Source: an uncultured Thermoguttaceae bacterium (GTDB lineage: Bacteria > Planctomycetota > Planctomycetia > Pirellulales > Thermoguttaceae). From it: a stretch of DNA of 53,507 nt. Positions 39,501 through 47,207 of this stretch are shown here, piece by piece (positions within the stretch are counted from its first letter, which is position 1; the number at the start of each line of letters is the position of its first letter). The DNA is taken from positions 1-53,507 of the forward strand of contig CALFBP010000054.1 of the NCBI GenBank assembly GCA_937951625.1. Direction: 5' to 3'. The translations under genes were made by a program, and so were the position numbers. Under the pieces are notes generated by a model. That model was not told where the DNA came from. It worked only from the letters and a program-made list of their open reading frames with translations, and searched no databases.

Positions 39501-40748
39501 TTATTTCTTCCGGTGGTCGCCGATGGCCGGCATATTCTTGTGGACATTGGGGCCAAAGTACCGGAGGCTTACCAGCGGTTCGCAGCCGGTGTTCTCCACC
39601 TCGACCCCTTCGGCCGCTGCCTCGGCGGTGATGAACACCTCATCCCACGGCTCTTCGCCGTAGTGGATCATGACTGGGGTTTGGATTTGCAACGGCCCGA
39701 TGCGGCCGCAGCCCTGGACGGTGATCCAGCCGCTGGCACCCGGATCGCGGAGCACGCACTTCGCGCCCGGCATGACCGTGAGCTCTTTGGCCGAGGTCAA
39801 CTGTTCGCCGTCGAAGTGGCCGTAATCGATCCAGCGGTCCGTGTAGCCCGGACCCGAGGCCGATTCATCCACGATCGGTTCAATGTAGTTGTGCAGGGCG
39901 AAGTACGGATCGACGTTCTTTTCCCAATCCAGTTGGTCGATGATGAAGTCGAGGTCTTGGTGTTTGTCGGGCGGGACATCCTTGACCAGCAAGCTCCACG
40001 GTACTTCGCGGCCCTCGACCAACGATTGGAACATGGCGAACACATCGCTACCCCACTGGGGTTCGTAGGTACACATCGAGCCCGGGGCGTGAAGGACTCC
40101 GGCCGGGATCATCCAACCCGTGCCCGGCTTCAACCGGTACGCGCGGCTCAGATATAAAATCCCGTTGTCGCCCTTGTTCCAATTCTCTAGGCAGCGCCGC
40201 ACGTCGTCTTTGGTCGTGCCGGGTTCCAGGCCCATGAACGTGTAGTCGAAATGGTTCTCGGCGGCGTTCAATTGCGGAGGGAAGTAGTAGCACTCGGGTT
40301 TGCCTTGCTGACCCGTCAACGCGGCGTGCTTTTGTTGCTGATGCATGTGATGGGGGATCGGGCCCATGTTGTCGAAAAACTTGGAATAGACGGGCCAGCG
40401 ACGATATTTTTCCCAAATTTCTTTGCCGATGATCCGCGGGCCGGCCTCTTCTACCGCGTCACGAAGAAGGAAACGTTCTCCCTCGAACATGACGTAGCTG
40501 AGGCCCTCGTCCCACGCCCGGCCTTCATTCGCGGCCTCGGTGGTGCTCGCAAACCAGCGTTCATCGATCCCGCCGCGGTGTGTACCCAAGGCATACCAAT
40601 CGGTTGGTGCCAGTTTGATCCGCTTTCCGGGGTGGAGGAAGCTGCGGGGCACCCAAGTTGGAGTCAATCGCAAGATTCCTTGGCCGGCGTCCATAGCCCG
40701 ATTGAGGATCGCCCCCACGTTGTCCCGCTTCACAATTTTTGACGGCAT
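39501..40748 (-). CDS. Cupin-fold protein resembling phosphomannose isomerase
   Basis: 415 residues from the ATG at 40748 (GGAG about 12 nt upstream). A bicupin type enzyme: the first cupin region includes GPIPHHMHQQQ and AENHFDYTFMG, then GTGWMIPAGVLHAPGSMCTYEPQ with the metal-binding His near the barrel centre. The second region ends near VSLRYFGPNVHKNMP. This resembles type I phosphomannose isomerase and related metal-dependent sugar isomerases, but the family is distant and the substrate is open. It heads the minus-strand series that continues with mntA-hepT, the TIM barrel and the Gfo/Idh gene. No signal peptide. Confidence 0.75.
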   Translation of the reverse strand: MPSKIVKRDNVGAILNRAMDAGQGILRLTPTWVPRSFLHPGKRIKLAPTDWYALGTHRGGIDERWFASTTEAANEGRAWDEGLSYVMFEGERFLLRDAVEEAGPRIIGKEIWEKYRRWPVYSKFFDNMGPIPHHMHQQQKHAALTGQQGKPECYYFPPQLNAAENHFDYTFMGLEPGTTKDDVRRCLENWNKGDNGILYLSRAYRLKPGTGWMIPAGVLHAPGSMCTYEPQWGSDVFAMFQSLVEGREVPWSLLVKDVPPDKHQDLDFIIDQLDWEKNVDPYFALHNYIEPIVDESASGPGYTDRWIDYGHFDGEQLTSAKELTVMPGAKCVLRDPGASGWITVQGCGRIGPLQIQTPVMIHYGEEPWDEVFITAEAAAEGVEVENTGCEPLVSLRYFGPNVHKNMPAIGDHRKK

Positions 40749-40804
40749 GGCAGTACTTCGCTCCGAAATCAACGAGATTACCCAATGGCCACAGCACCTC
40801 TAGG

Positions 40805-40821
40805 TCTCACGATGAGTGAGA
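40805..40821. promoter_or_regulatory. Operator-like inverted repeat before the cupin gene
   Basis: TCTCAC (40805-40810) and GTGAGA (40816-40821) with a 5-nt spacer lie about 57-73 nt upstream of the cupin-enzyme start, in a suitable place for a repressor or activator site. Confidence 0.35.
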
Positions 40822-40947
40822 AACCTTGTTGTATTCCTTGAATGCATCGCTGGCAAGAGTGTAGGCCAGCCCACCGACACCTCGGCTGTCCTCAAGGCCC
40901 CAATAACCTCGAAAGCCAGCCGGATACGCAAAGGACATCGCCTCCAT
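40807..40947 (-). CDS. Possible 46-residue small protein
   Basis: An ATG frame of 46 codons reading MEAMSFAYPAGFRGYWGLED and on to a TGA at 40807. Composition is protein-like, with aromatic and small residues and no long low-complexity run, but the ribosome site is weak (GAGG 13 nt upstream) and I recognise no family. It may be a real small gene, the end of a decayed gene, or chance. It lies on the same strand as the cupin gene and just upstream of it. Confidence 0.25.
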   Translation of the reverse strand: MEAMSFAYPAGFRGYWGLEDSRGVGGLAYTLASDAFKEYNKVSHSS

Positions 40948-41068
40948 TAGCTTTGGTCAAGCCTCGATTCGGTTCGCGCCGTGAATCATGGACGTGAGCC
41001 CGACCGTCCGGCAGGCGCCCTTTTTCGGCTGAGCTTGAACGCGATTGGCAGGGCCTCTACTGGTCAAA

Positions 41069-41860
41069 CTAACGGTGCGGAGGGTTTTTCCACTTGCGAA
41101 CGAAGGCCTCGTAATCTGCTGGGGTATCGATTCCAAAGGTCGGTTCGTCCACGACCCCTACCAGGATCGGGAATCCGGCGTGCAATACTCGAAGTTGCTC
41201 CAAACTCTCGATCCGCTCCATCGCTGGTCGGGGGAGCTGGGAAAGCTGGATCAAGAACTCGCGGCGGTAAGCGTACAGGCCAACATGTTGAAAAAAGTGC
41301 GGTGGGTCCGCGTGGAGCAAGGCATCGTCCCATTCGCGCGGACGGGGAATCGGACTTCGACTGAAGTACATCGCCCGGTTGTTGGCGTCGAAGACGACTT
41401 TGACGCAAGCGGGGTCTTCCAACTGCTGCCGCGAACGAATGGGCGTGGCCAACGTGGACATGACTGCCGTCGGGTTTTTCTCGATCAGCTCGATTGCCAA
41501 ATCGATGGCTTGGCCCGAGATCTCCGGCTCATCGCCTTGCACGTTGACGAAGACCTCGATTTCCGGCATCCCGTGAGCCACTTCAGCGACCCGATCGGTG
41601 CCCGAGGCCGCGTTGGGATCGGTCATCACCGCGTGGCCACCGAAAGACACGACCTCGTCGTAAAGCTCCGGATCGTCGCAGGCCACGCAAATCCCAAGCG
41701 GTTTCGTCGCCCGTTGGGCCGCCTCGAAGGTGTGTTGGATCAGCGATTTGCCGGTCTCCCGAAGTAACAGCTTCCGCGGAAGTCGCGTCGATCGCAACCG
41801 GGCGGGAATGACAATATAGCTTGCGCATCGGCCAGCGGTGGGGGATAAGGGCGACTCCAT
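41069..41860 (-). CDS. kdsB: 3-deoxy-manno-octulosonate cytidylyltransferase (CMP-KDO synthetase)
   Basis: 263 residues, slightly longer than usual because of a 10-residue leader. The nucleotidyltransferase fold shows YIVIPARLRSTRLPRKLLL at the start, CVACDDPELYDEVVSFGGHAVMTD, FVNVQGDEPEI with the metal-binding Asp, MSTLATPI and HVGLYAYRREFL. It activates KDO as CMP-KDO for lipopolysaccharide core synthesis, implying a lipid A/KDO-type outer membrane. No other KDO or lipid A genes are adjacent. It is divergent from glmS, whose product also feeds envelope amino sugars. Confidence 0.96.
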   Translation of the reverse strand: MESPLSPTAGRCASYIVIPARLRSTRLPRKLLLRETGKSLIQHTFEAAQRATKPLGICVACDDPELYDEVVSFGGHAVMTDPNAASGTDRVAEVAHGMPEIEVFVNVQGDEPEISGQAIDLAIELIEKNPTAVMSTLATPIRSRQQLEDPACVKVVFDANNRAMYFSRSPIPRPREWDDALLHADPPHFFQHVGLYAYRREFLIQLSQLPRPAMERIESLEQLRVLHAGFPILVGVVDEPTFGIDTPADYEAFVRKWKNPPHR

Positions 41861-42163
41861 CTTGCGGTGATTTTAGCTTGCTGGGCTGTGCTAGCTCTGG
41901 CCAGAGAGACAAATGCGCCTTCACGATTTTATGACGGGGTTGATTTACCTAGTTTCGCAATTCAAGCCATCTCTCCACGTGAGGGCGGAGTCCAAGTTTC
42001 CTGGCTACAAAACAGGACTCTCGTCACTAATCGACCTAAGTTTACCGCTTCCCGTAATTTATTGGATAGTTTTTCCCTCCCTAAATTGACCATTCCCCAC
42101 GCAGGCCGTTGTGCTAAACTACAGCCAATCCAAACGGGCCGGGTTTGACGGAGGATCCGTCTC
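41861..42163. other. Divergent region between kdsB and glmS
   Basis: No gene is seen. A glmS ribozyme, found upstream of glmS in many Firmicutes, is not recognisable here. The extended -10 listed at 42112-42120 may be the glmS promoter. The middle part (about 42000-42090) is AT-rich. Confidence 0.45.
42112..42120 (+). promoter_or_regulatory. Candidate extended -10 promoter of glmS
   Basis: TGC followed by TAAACT (42115-42120) forms an extended -10. A TTGACC lies further upstream (42086-42091), with a spacer too long for a normal -35. It sits about 44 nt before the glmS ATG. Confidence 0.35.
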
Positions 42164-44029
42164 ATGTGTGGAATTGTCGGTTGCGTGGGCGCCTCGTCCG
42201 TGGTGGATTTCCTATTAACGGGACTCCATCGTTTGGAGTATCGGGGATACGATAGTTCGGGAATCGCGGTTCTCGGCGGGGCGGAGGAGATTCAAGTCGT
42301 CAAGTCGGCTGGCCGTATCAGCCGTCTCGAAGCCTTGTTGAACGAACGACCGATCACAGGGCGGATCGGGATCGGCCATACCCGTTGGGCTACGCACGGT
42401 GCCGCCACGGACATCAACGCCCATCCCCACTTGGGCGGTGATGGCGAAGTGGCTGTAGTCCACAACGGGGTGATCGAGAACTACCAGCCGCTCAAAACCC
42501 GGCTCGAAGCGCAAGGCTACGTTTTCCGCTCGGCGACGGATAGCGAAGTCATCGCCCATCTTATTGCGGAGGCGTTGCGGCGAACTGCGTTCCGCGGGTC
42601 GAGGGACCACGATCATCATGCCTTAATTGGGGCGGTCCAAGAGGCCTTGTTGCAACTGCACGGAACCTACGGTCTGGCCGTGTTGTTCCGGCATCATCCC
42701 GACGTGATTGTCGCGGCGCGACTGGGAAGCCCCCTGGTGGTCGGGGTTGGCGATGGCAAGCACTTCGTGGCCAGCGATGTCTCTCCCTTGGCCGGACACA
42801 CGGACAAAATCGTCTATCTCGCCGACCACGAGCTTGCGTTGGTAACGGCGGATTCGCTTCGGGTGGTGCATCGTGACCGGGGCGCGGTGACTCACAACAT
42901 CCACGTCCTCGACTTGGCGTCTGACGATGTGGAATTGGGGGGCTATCCCCATTACATGCTCAAGGAAATCTTTGAGCAGCCCGATTCGATTCGCAACGCC
43001 CTTCGCGGCCGCTTGGACCACGAGGCGGCCACGGCGAAATTGGGCGGCTTGAATCTCTCACCCCAGCAGCTCCGCCAAGTAAGCCGCATGGTAATCACCG
43101 GCTGCGGGACGAGCTGGCACGCCGGTTTGGTCGGCGAGCATCAGATCGAGTCGCTCGCACGGATTCCCGTGGAAGTGGAATACGCCAGCGAACTCCGCTA
43201 TCGTAATCCGCCCATGGATCCCAACACGCTGGTATTCGCTATCACCCAAAGCGGTGAAACGGCCGACACGCTGGCGGCGCTCCGGGAGATGCGGCGCAAG
43301 GGCTTTCCGACATTGGCGATCTGCAACGTCGTCGGCAGCACTATCGCCCAAGAGGCCGACGGCGGCGTTTATCTGCACGCTGGGCCTGAAATCGGCGTGG
43401 CGTCGACCAAGGCCTTTACCTCGCAATGCGTCGTCTTGGCCCTGGTGGCGCTCTATTTTGGCCGCTTGCGGCACCTGAGTTTCGAGGTCGGGCTTCGCAT
43501 CCTGCGAGAGTTGGAAGACCTCCCCGAGCAGGTGGCCCGCGCCTTGACCACTGACGCTCAAGTTCGCCAAATCGCCCTGAAATACGCAGAGTGTAAAAAC
43601 TTCCTCTACTTGGGCCGTCAGTTCAATTTCCCCACGGCCCTGGAGGGGGCATTGAAGCTCAAGGAGATCAGTTACATTCATGCCGAGGGTTATCCAGCCG
43701 CGGAAATGAAACACGGCCCGATCGCCTTGGTCGATTCCCAAACGCCCAGCGTGTTTCTCATGCCCCGGGACACGGTATATGACAAGGTGATGTCCAACTT
43801 GCAGGAAATCAAGGCCCGCGGCGGACCTGTTATTGCCGTGGTTTGCGAAGGCGATCGCCAAGCGGCAGCAGCGGCCGACGATGTAATCGAGGTACCGGCG
43901 GTGGCCGAGTACCTTCAGCCGATCGTGTCGATCATTCCTTTGCAGCTTCTGGCTTATCACATCGCCGTCGCCCGGGGTTGCGACGTCGACAAGCCTCGCA
44001 ACCTCGCCAAGAGCGTGACCGTCGAGTAG
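42164..44029 (+). CDS. glmS: Glutamine:fructose-6-phosphate aminotransferase (isomerizing)
   Basis: 621 residues; GGAGG precedes the ATG. It makes glucosamine-6-phosphate, the entry point for peptidoglycan and lipopolysaccharide amino sugars. The N-terminal class II glutaminase domain begins MCGIVGCVG with nucleophile C2 after Met removal, and has GIGHTRWATHGAATD and VVHNGVIENY. Two SIS sugar-isomerase domains follow (about 300-435, 470-610), with ITGCGTSWHAG, FAITQSGETADTLAAL, and the conserved end RNLAKSVTVE. The cytoplasmic enzyme is often controlled at mRNA level: by a ribozyme in Firmicutes or by GlmY/GlmZ small RNAs in enterobacteria. The predicted small RNA gene 280 nt downstream is therefore of interest. 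Confidence 0.98.
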   Translation: MCGIVGCVGASSVVDFLLTGLHRLEYRGYDSSGIAVLGGAEEIQVVKSAGRISRLEALLNERPITGRIGIGHTRWATHGAATDINAHPHLGGDGEVAVVHNGVIENYQPLKTRLEAQGYVFRSATDSEVIAHLIAEALRRTAFRGSRDHDHHALIGAVQEALLQLHGTYGLAVLFRHHPDVIVAARLGSPLVVGVGDGKHFVASDVSPLAGHTDKIVYLADHELALVTADSLRVVHRDRGAVTHNIHVLDLASDDVELGGYPHYMLKEIFEQPDSIRNALRGRLDHEAATAKLGGLNLSPQQLRQVSRMVITGCGTSWHAGLVGEHQIESLARIPVEVEYASELRYRNPPMDPNTLVFAITQSGETADTLAALREMRRKGFPTLAICNVVGSTIAQEADGGVYLHAGPEIGVASTKAFTSQCVVLALVALYFGRLRHLSFEVGLRILRELEDLPEQVARALTTDAQVRQIALKYAECKNFLYLGRQFNFPTALEGALKLKEISYIHAEGYPAAEMKHGPIALVDSQTPSVFLMPRDTVYDKVMSNLQEIKARGGPVIAVVCEGDRQAAAAADDVIEVPAVAEYLQPIVSIIPLQLLAYHIAVARGCDVDKPRNLAKSVTVE

Positions 44030-44125
44030 GTCTGGTGGGGTAGATGCCCCGACCGGATGGCGGTTCAAGGCAACTTTTCTTTCACCTAGGCGACTTTCGC
44101 CGCCCGGCCAGTCTTTGCCGCGCTG

Positions 44126-44147
44126 TTCTGCTTCAGTTGAAGCAGAA
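44126..44147. promoter_or_regulatory. Perfect 22-nt palindrome, candidate enhancer-binding-protein site
   Basis: Arms TTCTGCTTCA (44126-44135) and TGAAGCAGAA (44138-44147) flank GT. Centred about 170 nt before the predicted start of the sigma-54 transcript, it is where upstream activator sites for sigma-54 enhancer-binding proteins usually lie. It could instead be a hairpin in the glmS 3' region, but no T-run follows. Confidence 0.6.
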
Positions 44148-44225
44148 TGCTACATCGGCTCGATTGCCGGAGTCCTCCGCCAGAATGGAATTCTTTTCGC
44201 CGAAAGTGTGCTGTAAGTCTTTATT

Positions 44226-44238
44226 TATCAATAACTTG
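44226..44238 (+). promoter_or_regulatory. IHF-consensus site
   Basis: TATCAA-TAAC-TTG matches the IHF consensus WATCAANNNNTTR at every defined position, in an A/T-rich context. It lies between the palindrome and the -24/-12 promoter, as in many sigma-54 promoters where DNA bending brings the activator to the polymerase. Confidence 0.5.
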
Positions 44239-44279
44239 TAGGGAATCCAGGTAGGCTCATGCGTTTCGTGGGGTCGCGT

Positions 44280-44296
44280 TTGGCACGCAGTATGCA
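44280..44296 (+). promoter_or_regulatory. Sigma-54 (-24/-12) promoter
   Basis: T-TGGCACG-CAGT-ATGCA matches the consensus YTGGCACGNNNNTTGCW with one mismatch (ATGCA for TTGCA). The invariant GG and GC are exactly 10 nt apart (44282-44283 and 44294-44295). Transcription would start near 44306-44307. Confidence 0.65.
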
Positions 44297-44306
44297 TTTC
44301 AATAAC

Positions 44307-44447
44307 ATCGTAAGCGACCCAACAAGGTCGTGTGAGTAAGGCTGGCCCGTGGGGCCTCTGACGTTTGTTTGCCGAATGGGTACCTTGCCCTTACCATTCG
44401 GTTTAGCCATCGCGGGAGATGGCTCGTCAAAGGCCCCCACTTTTTTT
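44307..44447 (+). ncRNA. Predicted structured small RNA downstream of glmS
   Basis: From the predicted start the RNA has a 5' hairpin, GCGACC (44314-44319) with GGTCGT (44326-44331). A three-way junction follows. The closing stem is GTGGGGCCT (44349-44357) plus TGACG (44359-44363) with CGTCA (44425-44429) plus AGGCCCC-C-CAC (44431-44440). Arm 2 is CCGAATGG (44372-44379) with CCATTCGG (44394-44401). Arm 3 is AGCCATC (44405-44411) with GATGGCT (44418-44424). Seven T residues (44441-44447) follow the closing stem, so it is also the terminator. The arm-2 loop holds CCC and the arm-3 loop GGG, which could kiss. I recognise no known RNA family. Confidence 0.55.
44349..44447 (+). terminator. Intrinsic terminator formed by the closing stem of the small RNA
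   Basis: The outer stem GTGGGGCCT/AGGCCCC(C)CAC has 9 pairs with one bulged C. TTTTTTT follows at once. The loop is unusually large because it holds the two internal hairpins. Confidence 0.65.
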
Positions 44448-44561
44448 CTTGGCCACCGTTGCCCGCCGGTTCCCACTGAGACCAATATTGAAACGCTACC
44501 GAGCCACCCGTCTTCCCAAATTTCTGTACGAGTTATTGCTCTCTTAGGAGATGAGGGGACT

Positions 44562-46988
44562 TCACACGGGCTCCAAACCCTCGGCCGCGTCGGCCTCGGC
44601 CTCTTCTAAGATGCGTTGCGTGCTGGTGGGGTCTACTTTGCGGCAACACTCGGTTAGTCGGGCCGAGATGTCTTCCAAATCGCTTCGCCAGAGGTCCTCG
44701 GTCGTGTCTGGCGGACAGAACTGGAGGAACTCCCCGATAAGGAGGATCATGCGAAGCAAGTGACGAAAAATGATCCCCTCTTGCTTTTGCAGACTCTTAC
44801 TTGTGACGTATTTGTTGAAATCGCCGCCGAACTCTAAAACCTCGCCGGCTGCCCAGACGGGTTGAATACGGATACCTCGGGCCCCAGGAAATTCGTATTC
44901 GAACAACAAACGGAGCTTCTCGGCCAGCGTGAGCACGCGTTTCGGTGGTTCGTCGAACGTGCTGCGGCGGCGATCGTCGTCTTCCTCCGGTAGGTACGTC
45001 AACTCCTCCGCCACAGCCAGACCCAGTCGAAGGAGTAACTCGTCTAATCGTTGAGTAGCCAGCGGGCCCGGGGGCAGCCGATCCTGTCGGGGCACGCGGA
45101 CAAAGTGCCCCACCGAGCTTGGCAGCTCCAAGACGCTTTCCATGGCTTGGATCCGCTCTTCGCGATTGGCGATGCCCAACTGGTTTACCAGAAACATCCC
45201 GTAAAGAGGGTTCACCCCGCGAAACAGCACTAAGCGAGCTAATTCGGGAGTAGGATACGCCATGACCGGCTTATAGGGGGGCGGTTGTTCGACGCTGAAA
45301 TCCGTTGGCACATCATGCGGCGTGGACGTTGCTTGGCTCCCCTGATCGCGACCTCCGAAAAGCCCGGGCGAAGCGGCTTCTCGGAACGAAGACTTCGCCT
45401 GGCGACGAGGATCTGATGGCGCATCAGGCACCGGGCTGTCGAGCCCCTCGCTGAGGTCCGTTGCTGGCGGTTTTGGCTCCAACGTCACATAGCCTGCCCG
45501 CCATAACGTCAACAGCATCCGGTCCAGCTCCCTTTGACCGGCCTCGAGTCGGGCACCATCCATGAGCCGCTTGCTGACCAGCTTGCGAATGCGGTCGACC
45601 TCTGGGGAGGCGTCGAGCATGTAGGCCAGGAGTCGCCAAGGCAATGGCCCTCGGCTAAAGAGCTTGCCGGGCGGAGCGGTGCGGAGCTTGTCGAATTGGG
45701 CCTCGGTCCAGTACTGTTCATTTTCCCGACGCTTCGGCATCTTCCGCTTCAGGTCCTTTTTCACCTTCAGCAGGGCGGGATCCTTGGTGTTTTCTGGGAT
45801 TTGGTCGAATTTTTCTTTCCAACGCAGGATTCGCACGTCGTCTTCGTGGGCCAGAACGAAAACGTAGCCCTGGGTGTCGAATTGCGGACGGCCGGCCCGG
45901 CCAAACATCTGGTGGGCCGCGCTGGGGTCCAAAAGGCGTTTTTTGCCAGGCGGGCCTTTCATCAGGCTGGGCAGCACCACCGATCGCGCCGGAAGATTGA
46001 TCCCCGCCGAAAGCGTCTCCGTACACACGCACACCGAGAGGAGCTTCTGCTGAAACAAGTCCTCGACGATCCGTCGGTATTTCGGAAGCACCCCGGCGTG
46101 ATGCACGCCCACGCCACGAAGGAGCAGTTGCCGCAGCTTCGGGCCGGCGCCTTGGGACCAATCGTGGCGTTTCAGCTCTTCGGCCAGGCGGGCCTGCTGA
46201 CCGGCGGCCAAAAGACCCTTGCCCTTGAGCTGCTCGGCCACGTTCCAGCATTCCTCGCGGTTGAAGCAAAAGATCAGAGCTGGGGTCAGGCGCGAGGCAT
46301 CGTCCCCTTCGGCCATGGCCTCGATCTGCTCGTTCAGCAAGCGATCAGGGACCCATTGGAAGACCAGAGGAACGCGACGCTCCGCCCCCTGGACCAATTC
46401 CAAGTTCCGTTGATGGCTGATCCGCGCCCATTGAGTGAACTCGGCCGGGTTGCCTACCGTGGCCGAGAGCAGCAAGGTGCGAACGTGCGGCGGCAACAGG
46501 CCGAGCGTCAGCTCCCAGACCACGCCCCGTTCGGGATCGTTGAAGCTGTGGAACTCATCCATCACCACCGCGCTGACCTTGGAAAAGTCGAAAGCCTCGC
46601 GATGTAAGAGGCGGTTGAACAACACCTCCGCCACGACCACCAGGATGCGGGCGTCGGGATTCTCGCGGCGGTTGCCGGTCACCAAGCCCACGTCGTTTGG
46701 ATGAAAGCCCCACCGCGCGGCCAGCGACTGCATCTCGCGGAACTTTTGCTCCGTTAGAGCGATCAGCGGGGTGGTGTAATAGGCCGTGCTTCCGGTGTGC
46801 AGGGCCTCGAACATGGCTGCCTCGGCGATGAGCGTTTTGCCCGTTCCCGTGGGCGCGCAGACCATCACCCCCTGCTCCGCCGAAAACCAAGCCAACAGGG
46901 CCTCCTCTTGGTAGGGATAGAGCGGAAACGGCACTTGGTCCAGGAACCGTTCCGCGATTTCGTCGCGCGATAAAGGGCTAGAAGCCAT
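44562..46988 (-). CDS. Ski2-like DEAD/DEAH-box RNA helicase
   Basis: 808 residues from the ATG at 46988; a frame up to 47093 lacks conserved sequence. Superfamily 2 motifs in order: Walker A APTGTGKT (45-52), TTPLIAL (Ia), DEFH (144-147) as the motif II of the Ski2-like group (usually DEVH), LLLSATVGN (III), and GVGVHHAGVLPKYRRIVEDLF, CTETLSAGINLPAR (V) and QMFGRAGRPQFD (VI) in the second RecA domain. A long C-terminal region (about 480-808) has a charged Pro/Ser linker and a helical end. It probably unwinds structured or damaged RNA. It is convergent with the predicted small RNA. Confidence 0.92.
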   Translation of the reverse strand: MASSPLSRDEIAERFLDQVPFPLYPYQEEALLAWFSAEQGVMVCAPTGTGKTLIAEAAMFEALHTGSTAYYTTPLIALTEQKFREMQSLAARWGFHPNDVGLVTGNRRENPDARILVVVAEVLFNRLLHREAFDFSKVSAVVMDEFHSFNDPERGVVWELTLGLLPPHVRTLLLSATVGNPAEFTQWARISHQRNLELVQGAERRVPLVFQWVPDRLLNEQIEAMAEGDDASRLTPALIFCFNREECWNVAEQLKGKGLLAAGQQARLAEELKRHDWSQGAGPKLRQLLLRGVGVHHAGVLPKYRRIVEDLFQQKLLSVCVCTETLSAGINLPARSVVLPSLMKGPPGKKRLLDPSAAHQMFGRAGRPQFDTQGYVFVLAHEDDVRILRWKEKFDQIPENTKDPALLKVKKDLKRKMPKRRENEQYWTEAQFDKLRTAPPGKLFSRGPLPWRLLAYMLDASPEVDRIRKLVSKRLMDGARLEAGQRELDRMLLTLWRAGYVTLEPKPPATDLSEGLDSPVPDAPSDPRRQAKSSFREAASPGLFGGRDQGSQATSTPHDVPTDFSVEQPPPYKPVMAYPTPELARLVLFRGVNPLYGMFLVNQLGIANREERIQAMESVLELPSSVGHFVRVPRQDRLPPGPLATQRLDELLLRLGLAVAEELTYLPEEDDDRRRSTFDEPPKRVLTLAEKLRLLFEYEFPGARGIRIQPVWAAGEVLEFGGDFNKYVTSKSLQKQEGIIFRHLLRMILLIGEFLQFCPPDTTEDLWRSDLEDISARLTECCRKVDPTSTQRILEEAEADAAEGLEPV

Positions 46989-47207
46989 GAACGTGCGGGC
47001 GCCTTTGCTGATTGTCGATAACGCGCGGCACGGTGGATCGCCGCCCCCTGCTCGAAACCGGCTCGTCGAGCTGTCTTCTGGACCATGGCTCAAAGCGGTC
47101 CAACGTTCCCCACCGTCTTCCCGCCTTGTGTTTTATAGAGTGAATTCGGAGGGGCCCCATGCCGCGCTCGGTTAGTGGGACCGCTGCCGGCAGGTGAGGG
47201 TCCGGTG

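Larger units (their letters stand above)
40749..41068. other. Gap upstream of the cupin enzyme gene
   Basis: It contains the inverted repeat at 40805-40821 and the low-confidence small frame at 40807-40947, both listed separately. Nothing else is supported. Confidence 0.4.
44030..44561. other. Intergenic region holding a predicted sigma-54-controlled small RNA gene
   Basis: No protein gene is supported; open frames here have no ribosome site and cut through the RNA structure. In order it contains an enhancer-like palindrome (44126-44147), an IHF-type site (44226-44238), a -24/-12 promoter (44280-44296), the predicted RNA (about 44307-44447) and its terminator. Each is listed separately. Confidence 0.6.

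Noticed and set aside
41861-42163. glmS ribozyme in the glmS leader
   Set aside because: The conserved core of the glmS ribozyme was not found, and the short leader after the likely promoter leaves no room.
44349-44609. 86-codon plus-strand frame over the predicted small RNA
   Set aside because: No ribosome site, runs through all three helices and the terminator and into the helicase gene end; the RNA reading explains the region better.
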